NCBI GenBank assembly: GCA_963693085.1
Contig: OY856413.1
Span: forward strand, 746,081,056-746,145,055
Direction: 5' to 3'
Source: Alisma plantago-aquatica
Lineage: Eukaryota > Streptophyta > Magnoliopsida > Alismatales > Alismataceae
Length of the DNA stretch: 64,000 nucleotides
Shown here piece by piece: positions 1-11,922 of this stretch (its first letter is position 1; each line of letters opens with the position of its first letter). The notes under the pieces were generated by a model, which saw only the letters and a list, made by a program, of their open reading frames with translations, was not told where the DNA came from and did not search any database. The translations under genes and the position numbers were made by a program.

Positions 1-1134
1 ACTCACTCAGTTCAAGTAGTTGATCAAGTATGTGAGGTGTGTAGGATGTTCGGCCACAACTCTGCCTCTTGTTTTGCACCGTAGTTGAATGTCATTGAAT
101 CACCGAAACAAGTCAACGTCGTAGGCAATTTTAATAACAGACATGCCTACAATCCTTTTTCTGAGACCTATAACCCAGGATGGAGAGACCATCCAAAATT
201 TTTGTACAAGAACAACAATTCATAGAACCAACAGTAAGGTTAAGATCAAGATCAAGGTCAACAACCTATGAGCAACAGCCAGCCAATGAATGCCAACCGT
301 CAATAGCCACCAGGTTACAACAACAACAATAGCAACAAGAACTTGAATCAATTTCAACAAGCGACTTCTCCACCATAGAAATCCATCCTAAAAAGTTTCC
401 TTGAGACTTTTGTCACCACATAGATCTAGTAGAACAATGAGTTCTGGGAACATGGCAATCTTCTAAAGGATACTATCACACAATTGTCTTCTGAGGTTGA
501 TGGGATTGTTACCCACACCAAGATGTTGGAAACTCAGATAGCTCTATAAGCTCTAGCCAACCAAGGAACATCCTCAAGTTCTTTGCCAAGTCATCTGGTT
601 ATGAATCGCAAGGAGACTTGTAAATCTATAACTTTGAGGAATGGATCAGTCATTGGAGGGTCTTCACCGCCTTCCAAGAGGAAATCTAAAGAGGTTGTGG
701 ACACTACTATTGAGGAAACTATTGAAAATCACAGAAAGAAATCTATAGGAAATTCGAATCAAGGTGATTCTTATAGAAAACCCAATGCCCCCTTCCCTTA
801 CAGGTTTTCTAACACAAAGTATGATGTGAAGTTCAATAATTTCATTGACATTCTGAACAAGTTGTATGTGAATTTGCCTCTAGTTGAAGTCATAGCTGAA
901 ATGCCCTCCTATACCATGTTTTTGAAGGACATCTTAATAAAGAAAAGAAGATCAGGTCAAGTCGAGACTGTCATATTGTCTGAAAGCCTAAGCTGCATCA
1001 TCCATAACTGTATGCCTGAAAATCTAGATGACCAAGGTGCCTTTACTCTCCCTTGCAAGATAGGAGACAACACATTTGATAAAGGCCTTGTTGATCTTGG
1101 AGCTAGCATCCACTTGATACCTATCTCTTTGTAG
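1..1134 (+). pseudogene. Athila gag C-terminal part with zinc knuckle, running into protease
   Basis: Frame 1 is readable from base 1 to 1134 without a frameshift. A CX2CX4HX4C zinc knuckle (Cys codons at 31, 40 and 70) is followed by the Athila-type motif YNPGWRDHP near 175-200 and an Asn/Gln-rich stretch. Gag packages the element RNA in the cytoplasm. The end of the frame holds LVDLGAS near 1090-1110, the protease active-site region, so gag and protease share one frame as in the family. In-frame stops occur at 82, 223, 235, 241, 304, 376, 421, 427, 430, 547 and 1132. All are TAG or TAA and fit former Gln codons. A 183-codon stretch from 583 is open. The N terminus is cut by the window edge. 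Confidence 0.85.
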
Positions 1135-1840
1135 GAAAAGCTAGACTTGGAAGATTTGAACCGACCTCTATGATAATCTAGCTAGTTGATATCTTTATCA
1201 AGAATTCTAGAGGAGTGATTGAAGATGTCCCCATACAAATAGGGAAGTTCTTCATTATGTGTAACTTTGTAGTTTTAGACATGCACGAGGACCCAACCAA
1301 TCCAGTCTTGTTTGGAAGACCCTTCCTACGCACTGTCGGTTGCTTAGTTGATATAAGAGAGGGAAAACTCACCGTCAGAGTTGGAGATGAAGAACTTGTA
1401 TTCTCTATTTATGATGCCATGAAGACACACAACTCCAAGGAGTATCTCTGTCTTATTTATACTATTGACACATTGATCAAGGAAGAGAAGAATTATGTTG
1501 AGACCACCTTTGCTGATCTTGAAGAAGAAGATGCAAATGTCATTTCCAATGAAGAAATTCATGAAGACTTGAAGACCCCACCAAGTGAAGAAAATTCTAA
1601 GAAGAGTGGGGAAAGAAACACCTCAGATCCAAGCAAATAGGTAGAATTAAAACCCCTCCCACCGGGGTTAAGGTATGCTTTCTTAGGTCCAAACTGCACT
1701 TTTTCGATTATTATAAATGTTGAATTGAATAATGATCAAGAAGAAGAACACTTAAAAGAACTTAGAAGATATAAAGATGTGATAGGTTACTCCATTGATG
1801 ACCTACATGAATTAACCCATATATCTGTATGTATTGAATA
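1030..1840 (+). pseudogene. Athila aspartic protease and protease-RT linker
   Basis: The D-L-G-A-S active-site motif of retropepsin-type proteases sits near 1095-1110 in frame 1. After a frame change, the downstream half of the domain continues in frame 3 from about 1210, with VVLDM and LFGRPFL motifs (near 1275 and 1310) typical of the C-terminal half of Athila proteases. The linker then runs to about 1830 and includes the conserved LKPLPPGLRYAFLG stretch that precedes gypsy RT. The protein would cleave the polyprotein. Stops after 1110 and at 1638 and the frameshift make it non-functional. Confidence 0.8.
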
Positions 1841-2735
1841 ACTTTGGAAGAAAATGCTAAACCATGCATAGACCCCCCAAGGAGACTAAACCAAAATATG
1901 GTGGATGTTGTAAAAAAGGAAATTCTCAAACTTAAAGATGCAGGAATTATTTATCCAATAAGTCATAGTCACTTGGTAAGTCCTATATATATTGTGCCTA
2001 AGAAAGGAGGAACAACTGTAATTAAAGGGTAAAATGATGAATTGATACAAACAAGACTCGTCACCGGGTGGTGAATGTGCAGTGATTATAGAAAACTAAA
2101 CAAATCTACCAGGAAAGATCATTTTCTCTTACACTTCATTGTCTTGATGCTAGAAAGGCTTGATCATCACTCCTAATTTTGCTATCTTGACGGGTACATC
2201 GGGTTCGTTCAGATTCCCATCTACCCACCCGATCAAGAAAAGTCCACATTCACGTGCAACTATGGAACTTATGCTTATAGGTGAATGCCCTTTGGGCTTT
2301 GTAATGCCCCCACCACTTTTTAAAGGTGTATGATGGCTATTTTCCCTAATTACATTGAAACGATAATGGAAATATTCATGGATGACTTTAGTGTGTACGG
2401 TAATTCCTATGATGATTGTTTGTTGAATCTAACTAAAGTTTTGTAGAGATACCAACTGGTCAACCTCGTGATTAATTGGGAAAAGTGCCATTTTATGGTG
2501 CATACGAGGTTGTTCTAGGCCATGTTATTTCAACCATAGGAATTGAAGTGGATAAAGCTAAAGTGGAAGCCATCAAAAAGATCTCAATGCCAACCAATAT
2601 GAAAGAAATTTGTAGCTTTTTGGGCCATGTGGGTTTCTATAGAAGATTTATAAAGGACTTTTCAAAAATTGCAAAGCCTTTATGCTCCATGTTAGCAAAA
2701 GATGTTGAGTTCATGCTCAATGATGATTTTTAAAC
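1841..2735 (+). pseudogene. Athila reverse transcriptase
   Basis: The N-terminal RT motif LKDAGIIYPISHS lies near 1930-1965, followed by VVPKKGG-type residues near 1995. The palm domain follows: DYRKLN near 2085, LDGY near 2190, and the catalytic FMDD box at 2375-2386, the form usual in Athila and Tat elements. The C-terminal FLGH.GFYRRFIKDFSKIAKPL stretch is at 2615-2690. RT copies element RNA into cDNA in cytoplasmic particles. The reading is distributed over at least two frames, with in-frame stops near 2030, 2073, 2280, 2325 and 2443, so the enzyme cannot be made. Confidence 0.85.
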
Positions 2736-3145
2736 TACTTTCCAAAAGTTGAACAACGACCTAGTTTCAGCTCCCATCATCCAGCCACTGGATTGGAGTG
2801 CTCCTTTTGAAGTCATGTGCGATGCGAGCAACTATGCTATAGGAGCAGTCTTGGGACAAAGAAGAGACAAAAAAAACTCCACGCCATACACTATGTGAGT
2901 AAGACCCTTGATGATGCACAATCCAACTATGCTACTAATGAGAAGGAGATGCTTGCCATAGTCTATGCCTTTAATAAATCTAGACAGTATCTATTGGGTT
3001 CCGAGGTCTTAGTATATACAGATCATGCTACAATAAGGTGCCTAATGAGTAAGAAAGACACCAAACCTTGCCTCATCCACTAGATATTGCTATTATAGGA
3101 GTTTGACTTAGAAATAAAGGATAATAAAGGGACTAAGAATAATGT
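2736..3145 (+). pseudogene. Athila RNase H domain
   Basis: This follows RT directly. The acidic motifs of retroviral-type RNase H are visible: VMCDAS near 2812-2829, the NEKEMLAIV helix near 2938-2965 and YTDH near 3016-3030, with the LSCL motif at the domain end near 3155. RNase H removes the RNA strand during cDNA synthesis. A frameshift near 2850 and a stop at 3081 break the domain. The 88-codon open stretch from 2817 covers the middle of it. Confidence 0.8.
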
Positions 3146-3179
3146 AGTTGATCATCTCTCATGTCTTTCTACTGTTGCT

Positions 3180-4340
3180 GAAGACAAGGTTCCAATCGAT
3201 GACAAACTGCCTATTGAGAAGCTCTATGCGGTAAATTCTCTTATTGTGCCATGGTTTGCTAATTTTGCAAATTATCTTGCCACCGGATGTCTTCTGCCCG
3301 ATTTCACATAACAGCAAAAGAAAAAGTTCCTTCATGATATCAAATTTTATTATTGGGATGATCATCTATTGTTCAAGAAATGCGCATACGGGCTTATCAG
3401 GAGATGCATTCCCAATGAAAAGATTGCTAGTGTGATTTCAAATTGTCATTCCCCTCTCTACGGTGACACTTTGTAGTGCACAAGACTGCAACTAAGATTC
3501 TTCAATCAGGATTCTATTGGTCAAGTTTATTTCGTGACGTGCATGCATTTGTCAAGGCTTGTGGCAATTGCCAAAGAGCTAGGGGAATCTCAAAGAGGGA
3601 TGAAATGCCATTGAACTCAATCTTAGAAATTGAAGTCTTTGACGTGTGGAGCATTGATTATATGGTCCTTTTCCATCCTCTTGCAGCTACAAGTTAATCC
3701 TCGTAGCTTGTAATTATGTATCCAAATGGGTGGAGGAAATCCCTACTCAAGAGGCAGATGCAAAGTCAGTGATTAAACTGTTCCAGAAGATTATTTTTCC
3801 CAGGTTTTTAGTCCCAAGAGCTATAATATCTGACAGTGACAGCCATTTCAATGAAAGAAACTTCAACAACCTACTTAGAAAGTATGGAGTGAATCATAAT
3901 GTGTCCACCCCTTATCATCCTCAAACATCAGGCCAGGTGGAGATCCCAAATAAACAATTAAAAGATATCCTAGAAAAGACTATCTCCAGCTTAAGGAAAG
4001 ATTGGGTATTGAAGCTAGATAATGCACTATGGGCATACAAGACATCTTTTAAAACTCTAATTTGGACTACTCCCTTCAAGATTTTCTATGGCAAATCATG
4101 TCACTTACCCATAGAAGTGGATCACAAAGCATTGTGGGCAATCAAATTCCTTAACTATGACCTAAATAAAGTAGGAGAGAAAAGATTGTTGCAACTCCAG
4201 GAGCTTGAAGAACTCAGAATGGACGCATATGAGAATGCTAAGATCTACAAAGAAAAGACAAAGAGATGGCAAGAAAAAATAATCAAGGTCAAAGATTTCA
4301 AAGAAGGAGACTAAATTCTATTATTCAACTCCAAACTCAA
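3180..4340 (+). pseudogene. Athila integrase
   Basis: The zinc-binding N-terminal region is degraded. CGNCQRA near 3560-3580 keeps the CC half, and a disrupted His-bearing part lies near 3445-3475. The catalytic core shows a first Asp in SIDYM near 3650-3665, a second Asp in ISDSDSHF near 3825-3850, and a Glu in SGQVE near 3930-3945, giving the D,D35E layout. The C-terminal part extends to about 4314 with an open 194-codon stretch from 3730. Integrase inserts the cDNA into the chromosome. A frameshift lies between 3697 and 3730. No chromodomain is visible, in line with Athila rather than a chromovirus. Confidence 0.85.
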
Positions 4341-5402
4341 GTTCTTTCTAGAAAAATTGAGATCTAAGTGGTCGGTCCGTTCTTAGTCTTGAAAGTCTTT
4401 CCATATAGGACAGTGGAGCTGTAAGGGAAGCCATCAACATTCAAAGTTAATGGAAAAGGTGCAAGTTGTACACTGCAAGAGCAAAGATCAACATAGGAGC
4501 CTCTTGCTCCCCCCAAGATGCTTGATCAACAAACTGAAGGGTCTTACTCTGGACCTTAAATTGAGTAATTGTGGGAGTTGACCCCACACTAGATAGATTT
4601 AATTTACTAGTTCCAATCAAGAATTTTTTTTTCAATTTCCCCAAATAAACTTGTCATGGATGAATTAATAATGTAGACCCTTATAGATATGTATCATCAT
4701 CTCTACATGTGCAAACAAAGATGACAAAATTTCTACAGAAACCCACACAGACACGACATGTCTCATTTTTAAATGATGTGTCATCAACCACAGAGGGGCC
4801 GATTATGCAGATCCTGAAAGTTACATGATGTGTACTATTTTTCAAACAGTGTGTATGATTACAGGCAAGCTCACTGGATTCAGACATAGTGAGTTTTTAA
4901 TCAAAATAGCATATCTGATAGCCCTCTCAAAACCTTCAGGTTTTTCTCAAAACTCACATGGTGTGTCTTTAATACACACGATGTGTGGATATCAGGAAAA
5001 AGAGTGTAGATTCCAATAGGAAGGTCACACATTGTGTCTTTATTTGAACACGATGTGTCATTATCAGGTTGAAGATTGGGAATATATATCTGGAAAAATT
5101 ACATAGTGTTTTCAAATGTACATGGTGTGTCTTCTGTTAATTCAGATGAAACTATCTTTCTGGAAGGTAACGTATCATGTCTTTATTTGAACACAACATG
5201 TCAGTAAAGCGACATCAACCTTGACTTTTGGAATCTCACATGATGTGTTGCAATTATTACACGCTTTGTGGTCTGCAGTAAAGGCTTGTTCAAAAACATG
5301 CAAGTGATCTCTGTAAAAATGAATGGCGAGTCCTTAAAAAGACATCGTGTAAAGTGACAACAAAAGGGGTTGCAACCCTAATTCCAAGTTGTCACTCTCA
5401 CT
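4341..5402 (+). repeat. pol-ORF3 spacer holding an array of ACACGATGTGTC-type inverted motifs
   Basis: From about 4,750 to 5,290 a degenerate 12-bp motif (consensus ACACGATGTGTC and its complement) recurs about fourteen times. The copies often form pairs about 20 bp apart, for example 5026-5038 and 5046-5059 separated by a T/A-rich loop. The motif is itself close to palindromic. The same motif returns at 5,875-5,980 and, with much better palindromes, in the 3' LTR at 8,790-9,180. No coding sequence was recognised here. The spacer corresponds to the region between integrase and the env-like ORF in Athila elements. Confidence 0.65.
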
Positions 5403-7509
5403 TTACCCGTGAGAACCCATGTGATCTAGTTGTGTGCGCGCCAGTGACTGTGTGCACCGTTGCCACTTCCACCAAAGCAAGCTTCTCCATCGTTGTTCTC
5501 CCCAACAAAGATCAAGAGACCTTGCCGTTGTGAAACCGCATCCCCAGCACCAGGCTCCACCAGAGACATCCTCGACACTTTGCCCTCTTTTCCATTTATT
5601 TCGTGCCACCATGTGAGATGACAACATGAAGCAAGGTCTTCATCATCCCCATCCGAAATCAAGAACCAATGTTGCCATCGTCTACACTCAAAATGCCTCT
5701 AACATTGTCGTCGCCTTCATGTTCCCTCCTTGCAAGCAAGGAGAAAAGAAACACCTCCGCCATCATCCCTTCCTTCTTCTCCATCTATCATTGAAGACAT
5801 GTCGAAACCAACAGCCACCACTGTGTGAAGAAGCAACCATCTTCAACCTCTGGTCACAGAAAGGCCTCAGGTACACATCGTGTTCCACCAAAGACACATT
5901 GTGTAATTCCCCTATTCGCAAGCCCTTTCTATCCAGAAACACGATGTGTCCTCTTTCAAACACGCCGTGTTCTAGGTCGTTTCAGCAGCATTCTAAGAAG
6001 AAATGGTACCCTTCAAGCAAACATCCAATCACAAGTGTGATCTGGCCTCTTCCTCTGCCTTCAACTACATCTCCTCCACCCATTTTAGGGTGACAACACA
6101 GGAAGACCCCACCTATCAGTTCCTCATCTCACATAGGGTCCTCCCTACCCGTTTCTCCTGTGAAGATATCATCAAAGCTTTGGGATTCAAGAATGACATT
6201 AAGGACAACCTTAAAGACATTGACCTCAATTTCATATGCTTTTTGATAATGAAAACTTACCCTCGCCTTGTCTACAAATTCCTTACTAGTCTTAAAGTTG
6301 AGGAAGACCCAAAGCACAGGCTCGAGCCCTATGCCTTTATCAGTTTTCGTCTTCTAGGCCAGAGTTATAGAATCACTTTTGAGGACTTCTGTTAGCTTTT
6401 AGAATGCCATTATGGGGGTGCTATATCTTTCCCTCCCAACTTTGAAAGTGACATTTTCTGGAATGAATTAATAGATGATGAGAAACACGACGCTGCTAAG
6501 TCCAGAGCTTCTGCCATCAACAACCCCATTTTTTTGTTACCTCCAACATATTCTCAACACATGTGTCTTCTCCAAAAAAGAAACACAAGGCGTATGTGGG
6601 AGGCAAGATGTAGTCTTCTTATGGGGTATGGTCTATGATTTTAAAATCAATGTAGGGTTCTTCATCCTCACCCAGTTCTTAGATATCAAGAAAATCAAGA
6701 AGAGAGAGTCAGCGGACATCAAGTGTGGAGGGCTGATAACACTTCTAGCCACCAAGCTTGAAGTGGACCTAACGGGCCTAGAAGCTGCTTAAGGCAAAAA
6801 CTTGGTGGACATTCAGTACATGATCTCCGTGGGACTAATTAGTAGGATCCCCAACAACAATGCCAAGTTTACACAATACTCTGAAAATGGTGACTACATA
6901 GACTTACCTAATTGGGAAAACACCACCTTGAGAAACAAAGACAATTGGAAGGTTGATCTTAGTCACCACGACGATGAAGTCGTTGCATCTGCTGATCAAG
7001 CAACTCTAGTTGTTGCATCTGTCGATCACGAAACTCTAGCCGCTCAGCTGCATACAACATTGCCTCCCTCTACTAGCACTCAGACAAAGTACTTGTGGGT
7101 GATGCTTGATGTCAGGTGTCTTCATGTCTATGTTCAATAGTGTTTTGTCCAACTGGATAGCTTCCTTGATCTGATGGGTCAACAATATACTATGATGCAC
7201 GACATGGTCCAACGCATGGATATGTGGCACATCTCTCAGAAAAACTATCTAATGCCTCATCCACACCACCCTGCACCTTTGCCACCATAGTCTAAGCCTG
7301 CTCCATAGCCAATGCCAGTTGACATTTTAGACGATGATTATCTTGTCAGCCAGGTCTTCCCTATTGGTCACGACGGAGTTGTCCCTCCTACTGACACCAT
7401 CCTTGATAGGTACCTGGTTGAATTTTCTTTGAGTTTGATTGATGAAGTGAGGACACTACAAATTTCAAGCTTAAAGGGGGCAGAACCGACTGATAATGTA
7501 GTTGTTTAG
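5403..7509 (+). pseudogene. Athila env-like ORF3 (Athila ORF-1 family protein), broken
   Basis: The conserved part lies at 6,100-6,960. A YxFLxSL-like helix is at 6,265-6,300, then FRLLGQSYRITFEDF near 6,345-6,390, which is the hallmark of the Athila ORF-1 family also found in putative plant transposon proteins. Downstream, FLWGMVYDFKINVGFF near 6,620-6,665 and LPNWENTTLRNKDNW near 6,903-6,950 match the family layout. Reading passes from frame 3 (6,003 onward, stop at 6,393) to frame 1 near 6,530 and has a stop at 6,790 and another at 7,138. The role of this protein is unproven; env-like is a positional name. I see no clear signal peptide or membrane segment in the open parts. Confidence 0.7.
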
Positions 7510-8542
7510 TCATTTTGTTGTTTTTCTCTTTCTAGTTCTTTAGTTTTTGTCTATAGACTCTATTTTTGTTTTCAATTTTTGTTTCTCTCTTAGCAAGTTT
7601 AGTATGATGTGAGGCTCATCATGTGTAATCAACTATCTTGCTTCATAAGTTTGAACTATCTTGCTCCTCCCTCATTATAATTTTCAATTGAAGCGATTTG
7701 TAAGAGCATGCATGAATCAAATGAAATCTTATGGTCACCAAGACATGTTTGTGGCCTGAAATTTCACATTTTCATCCTGAATTGTCTAATACATGTAATT
7801 GGTAACAAATTTTATGAATATGCCAACTTTGCAACACTATTTAGAATGCATGATAAATTACAACCACCCTTTTTAGTGAATTTTATTTAAAACAAATGAA
7901 TGGAATCCAGGTGATGTTACGATTTGGTTAACTCTCTTCTGCTCTAAAAACAAAATAAGTAAAGCCATCAACTAATTCAACTCCAACTTAATTACCCCAG
8001 AAAAGATGGCTAAAACTGCCCACTTGTCATACTAACCTAGTGTAAGTCTGGTCTGGCCACACCGGTTAGGTGGCATGTCCTAAAAGAGGGTAAAATGCCC
8101 CAACAGGCACTCCTTCTGTGTATAAGCCTACATTAGCAGTCGGATGTCATCAACATCAATCCTTCATCACATCCTTTGGGAAAGTAAGAAGAGAGAGATA
8201 AAGTTTGCAAACATTAACAAAGATTCCATCATTTGCACCAGTAATAGCTAAAAATTTTATTGCACACTCACTGATTGTTTGGCCTAGTCATCCAAGATCC
8301 TTCTAGCGCTGCCTAGTTGACTACTTCATTTAATGTGTTACCATCCTTGCTATACTTAATTTCCTTTCTTAGATGTTTAAGCTGAAACTAGGGCTATAAG
8401 TACAAATCTGATAATCATTGTTGTCTTGACCCCTTTTATATCTTCCATTTTATTTGATATGTACATGAGCTTACTTTTCCTTGATTTGTGTTCTACACTC
8501 TTTTTGCTTGAGGACAATAAATACTACAATCTTAGGGAGATT
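7510..8542 (+). other. Athila 3' untranslated region with polypurine tract
   Basis: There is no coding capacity. Just before the LTR the sequence TTGCTTGAGGACAATAAATA near 8,507-8,526, then CTTAGGGAGATTT (8,530-8,543), follows the pattern usual at the 3' end of Athila and Tat elements. The purine run AGGGAGATT at 8,534-8,542 is the likely primer for plus-strand DNA synthesis and abuts the LTR start. Confidence 0.6.
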
Positions 8543-10818
8543 TGATGTGCGCATTTCATATCTACTTTTTGCACACATCCGCACAAAAATTCAATTCATT
8601 TTTTCCTTCCATTTAGCCACTAATTATACTTAACTTTCCATCTTTTAGTTATTTTACTTGTTGCATGATGTTTATTGCAGACACACACTCAAAATATCAA
8701 ATTGGTGATATCCCAACTCAAATTCAACCTTAATGGGACCTCCCCAGGATTTGCAGCTGACTTGGAGTTCATTCTTGAAGAAACAGCATTGCACATGGTG
8801 TGTCTTGTTTAAGACATGACATGTGACTTTCCAGAAGAGCTCACTGAATAAAGAACATGAGGTGTCTTATTTAAGACACATCATGTAAGATTCCAACAAC
8901 CTCAGTGAGTCAAGTGCATCGCAGCTTAACGATGTGTCTTATTTAAGACACGGGGTGTCCTCACGATCTAGAGTCCAACCCCGACTCTCTCCCAATGTAA
9001 ACGGACGTGTATTTAATCAAACATGTTGTGTACCTTATGCTCTAATAGACTCCCGTGATAACCACATGTCATGTCTCTCATGGAACACGTCGTGTATTTA
9101 TCGCCAATACGAGTTAGTCGACAAGTTACACAAAGAGACACAACATGTCTCCTCAACGACATGCCATGTTGTTATCAGTTTCAATAGAAATTAACAGCAA
9201 TCGCCCGTCGTTTTAAAGGAGGAAGGCAACCTTTTGGGCGATTCTCTCTCGTCATTTGCAAACACTTTTCTTCCAAGATAAGTTTGAGAGTAGAGGAAGG
9301 TTGTTCTGGGGGGTGGTAGAAGAGATTTTCTTGGAAAAGAACCTCTATTCTACTTCATTTCTTCTCCTAAGGTGCAGTAGAGCTTCTCTCCTCGTGCAAG
9401 CTTGTTGAGAGGGAGGATTGTCTGATTTGGAGCAAGTCCATGGGTGGAATCTCATCCTCTAGTTGAAGTTCTACTTCCCCTTGCCTACACTTTTGGTTCC
9501 TTTAGCTTTTTCTTTTCTTAATCATGCAAAACTCTAAAATTTCTACAATGTGCTTGTGCATCTCCATTATGGATGAGTATAACTCTTTTCTTGGGTATGG
9601 GAGAGTAGCTCCCATGCTATTACTCATGTAAACACAAAATTTATATCTTATGTTAGTCAATTTGCTTCTCCATGAATGCCTACAGTGATTTCTTGCTTGT
9701 ATGTGTGTTTGTCCACCTTTTATACATGTTTTATGCTTTCTTATGTTATTCAGGAGAATATATGAGGAAGTAGGGAGTAGGATTCATGGCAACATGTTAT
9801 TGACCATGGGAATGGCTGGAGTATGTAGAGGGTTTTTTATTTTGTTCGAATCTAGCATAATTATGGGAATCTTATACTATGAAGGGAACCATCTCATGCA
9901 ATTGGAAGGTGCATGATGATGAAATCCCCTTACAAAGTGATTGCATGTTCTAATTTTGCTGTTATGCATGATGTGATGGTGTGGTAGTGAAATTCCATGC
10001 CTAAGATTCTCCACTTCCACCTAAACCCTAACCCAATTGAGCCTTGTAAGGGTGGGTAAGATGTGATAGGGACTATTTCCCATATACACACCCTATCCTA
10101 ACCATGGTCAATGAGTGGCTTAGGAAAATTCATTATCCTCTAGCTTATTGTATGGTTTGGTAATCTAAATGAAAGAATAATGTTTACATGTTATCACCCC
10201 TAACCCAATTAACAAGTGCATTCCCCCAAACAACCCACACTTCTCTTAATTGCATTAAAACCCTAATTTTCTTCTTACTTAGCTAGTGTTAGCCTAATTA
10301 GCTCTTTACTTGCTTAGTTATCTTATTTCCTTGTTCTTCCTTTGTTCTTGTAAGTTTAGGTCTTTAATTGCACTTTTGCCTAGTTTTCTAGCTTACTGTA
10401 GTGTAGATCTCTTCTTTCTTTCCTTAGTGTAATTTGCTCCTTTCTTGCCTTTTATTTCTTAGCTTGTCTTTCCTTGCTCATTAAAACTAATTGTCTAGGA
10501 TTAGGTTAGGTTAGGTTTTGATATTGTTTGCTTTCCTATAATTTCTTGTTTGTTCAACCCTTACTATAATCAACTAATCAACCATCAAACCCTTAAACTC
10601 TAGACATTGCATTAGGAACCTAGCCAAAATTAACTCATCTCTAGTGCTCCCTTTTCTCTCTTGCGTTTGACCCCCTAACTTTTCCTATCCTATATAATAA
10701 CACAAACCCATGCACTTGCGGGTGAAGTGTGTTAGTTTATGTGAGAGACCCTATTAGGGCTTTATAAATTTGAAAGATCTCATTGTGTTCGAGCCATTGA
10801 AGTACACACATCTAATCA
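8543..10818 (+). mobile_element. Athila 3' LTR
   Basis: It starts TGATGTGCGCATTTC right after the polypurine tract, the standard start for this group. The right end is tentative. The LTR carries the palindrome family at 8,793-9,190 and a long non-coding part with several TAACCC and CCTAACC runs. Without the 5' partner neither the terminus nor the target duplication can be fixed, and the range 10,700-10,860 is possible for the end. Confidence 0.6.
8793..9190 (+). repeat. palindrome array in Athila LTR
   Basis: Palindromes built on GTGTCTTATTTAAGACAC occur exactly at 8862-8879 and 8934-8951. The first extends outward to 8855-8886 with flanks ACATGA and TCATGT. A variant with one loop base changed is at 8793-8824. 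Further decayed pairs follow at about 9,020-9,090 and 9,135-9,170. The arms resemble the motif seen in the pol-ORF3 spacer. Confidence 0.75.
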
Positions 10819-10924
10819 AGATTCAATTTATTTAGGTATGTATACCGCGAGGTTGGGAAAATGCACCATAGTTTGGCCAAGTTACTCAAGTAATAGTACT
10901 CAATAAACTAACTATATAATTCAG
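10819..10924. other. junction between Athila LTR and copia remnant
   Basis: About 100 bp of AT-rich sequence separate the likely Athila LTR end from the first recognisable copia gag residues. Nothing could be assigned. Confidence 0.3.
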
Positions 10925-11405
10925 GCAATGATTGCAAAATCATATTCATGACCAACTCTTGGCCTAAAGGAATCCCAGTCTCTCTAGGTGTTCCACATGC
11001 CCAATCATATTGAGCACATGGGGTTCTACTGAATCTCCTTCTACCAGTTTGCACTCAAAAAATGCTTTGGAGACACTGTATCATTCTTGCTTCACATAAT
11101 TCTTAATATGCTCTACCATTTTTAGAATGCTCATGTTTTCATGTTGTTAATGCAACTCATAGTATATACAACCCAGCGTAAGGTTTTAAATGTCTAAATA
11201 ATCATTGGCATGCTTGAAGTAAGCATTCATTTTATCCTTAGGCACATTTGGAGGAGGTTCCTCTGGCACTAATGTTTCAAGGACATAGAGCTTGAGCTCA
11301 TGATATAGAACATTTCTCAAAGTCCTGAACCAGTTATGGAAGATTATGCTATTTATTTTGTCCTTCTTAAGGACCGATCATGATGATAATGTGTTTTCCA
11401 TTCAT
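10925..11405 (-). pseudogene. Ty1/copia gag N-terminal fragment
   Basis: Read on the minus strand from about 11,405 leftward, an IxFHNWFRTLR-type segment is followed by LKLYVLE, then PPNVPKDKM, then HVEHLERLGFL near 10,975-11,000 and LQSLP at the left edge. This is the order seen in the N-terminal half of plant copia gag (UBN2-type domain). Stops and small frame slips interrupt it. The rest of gag and all of pol are missing on the left, where the Athila LTR lies, so the element was truncated. Confidence 0.65.
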
Positions 11406-11922
11406 TTATACAAAAGTAAAAATTTGCACTTTGTCGAAACACTTTGATTTGATTTGATAACATTGAAGGTATTAAATAGGCCTTTAATTAATTATCAGTC
11501 CCACTATTTTGTTCAAATTGACAACCCTCACTATCAGTTTGGAAGACTGTAACATACAACCTTCTAGTGAGCTAAGATCCAAAATAATTATGTTATTACT
11601 CAGTCAACACCGACATCTATAATCAATTATTAAGGTAGGTCAAATTTTCCAATTGCATCTTATGTAATTCTTTGATATATGGTATGTGCAACTCCTTATC
11701 ATACACCATATGGACGCTTCTAGGTACTTAATGTCATTTAGGTAATCTAGTCAAGCCTAATCCATAATCCAATATGATAGTAACACACCCTGTTTGATAG
11801 GCCCACATAACTACCATCACACTTCCATGAGATAGACAACACACCATGATTGGCGTGCCCAAACTTGATCGATCAACATTTTCATGCATGATTCTTATGG
11901 AAAGCATCTAAGACTTAATACT
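11406..11922 (-). other. copia 5' leader, degenerate
   Basis: Non-coding AT-rich sequence between the gag start and the LTR. A clear TGGTATCAGAGC primer site is not preserved. The minus-strand sequence AAGTCTTAGATGC next to the LTR may be its relic. Confidence 0.35.

Larger units (their letters stand above)
1..10818 (+). mobile_element. Athila-type Ty3/gypsy retrotransposon, 5' end outside window, decayed
   Basis: The order gag zinc knuckle, protease, RT, RNase H, integrase, spacer, Athila-type env-like ORF, polypurine tract and LTR is read on the + strand. The motif YNPGWRDHP after the knuckle, the FMDD catalytic box and the ORF3 type are those of the Athila lineage of Ty3/gypsy. The 5' LTR, primer site and N-terminal gag lie before base 1. 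The element is dead: gag has about eleven in-frame stops and pol and ORF3 are broken by several frameshifts. The right end is uncertain because the partner LTR is not in the window. I placed it near 10,818 where a CACATC-TAATCA stretch could mirror the TGATGTG start of the LTR. Confidence 0.85.

Noticed and set aside
5403..7509. Infectious retrovirus-type envelope gene
   Set aside because: It matches the Athila ORF-1 family only, shows no clear signal peptide or membrane anchor in its open parts, and is broken by stops and a frameshift.
8934..9194. 86-codon + strand frame
   Set aside because: It starts inside the palindrome array of the Athila LTR and has no family features.
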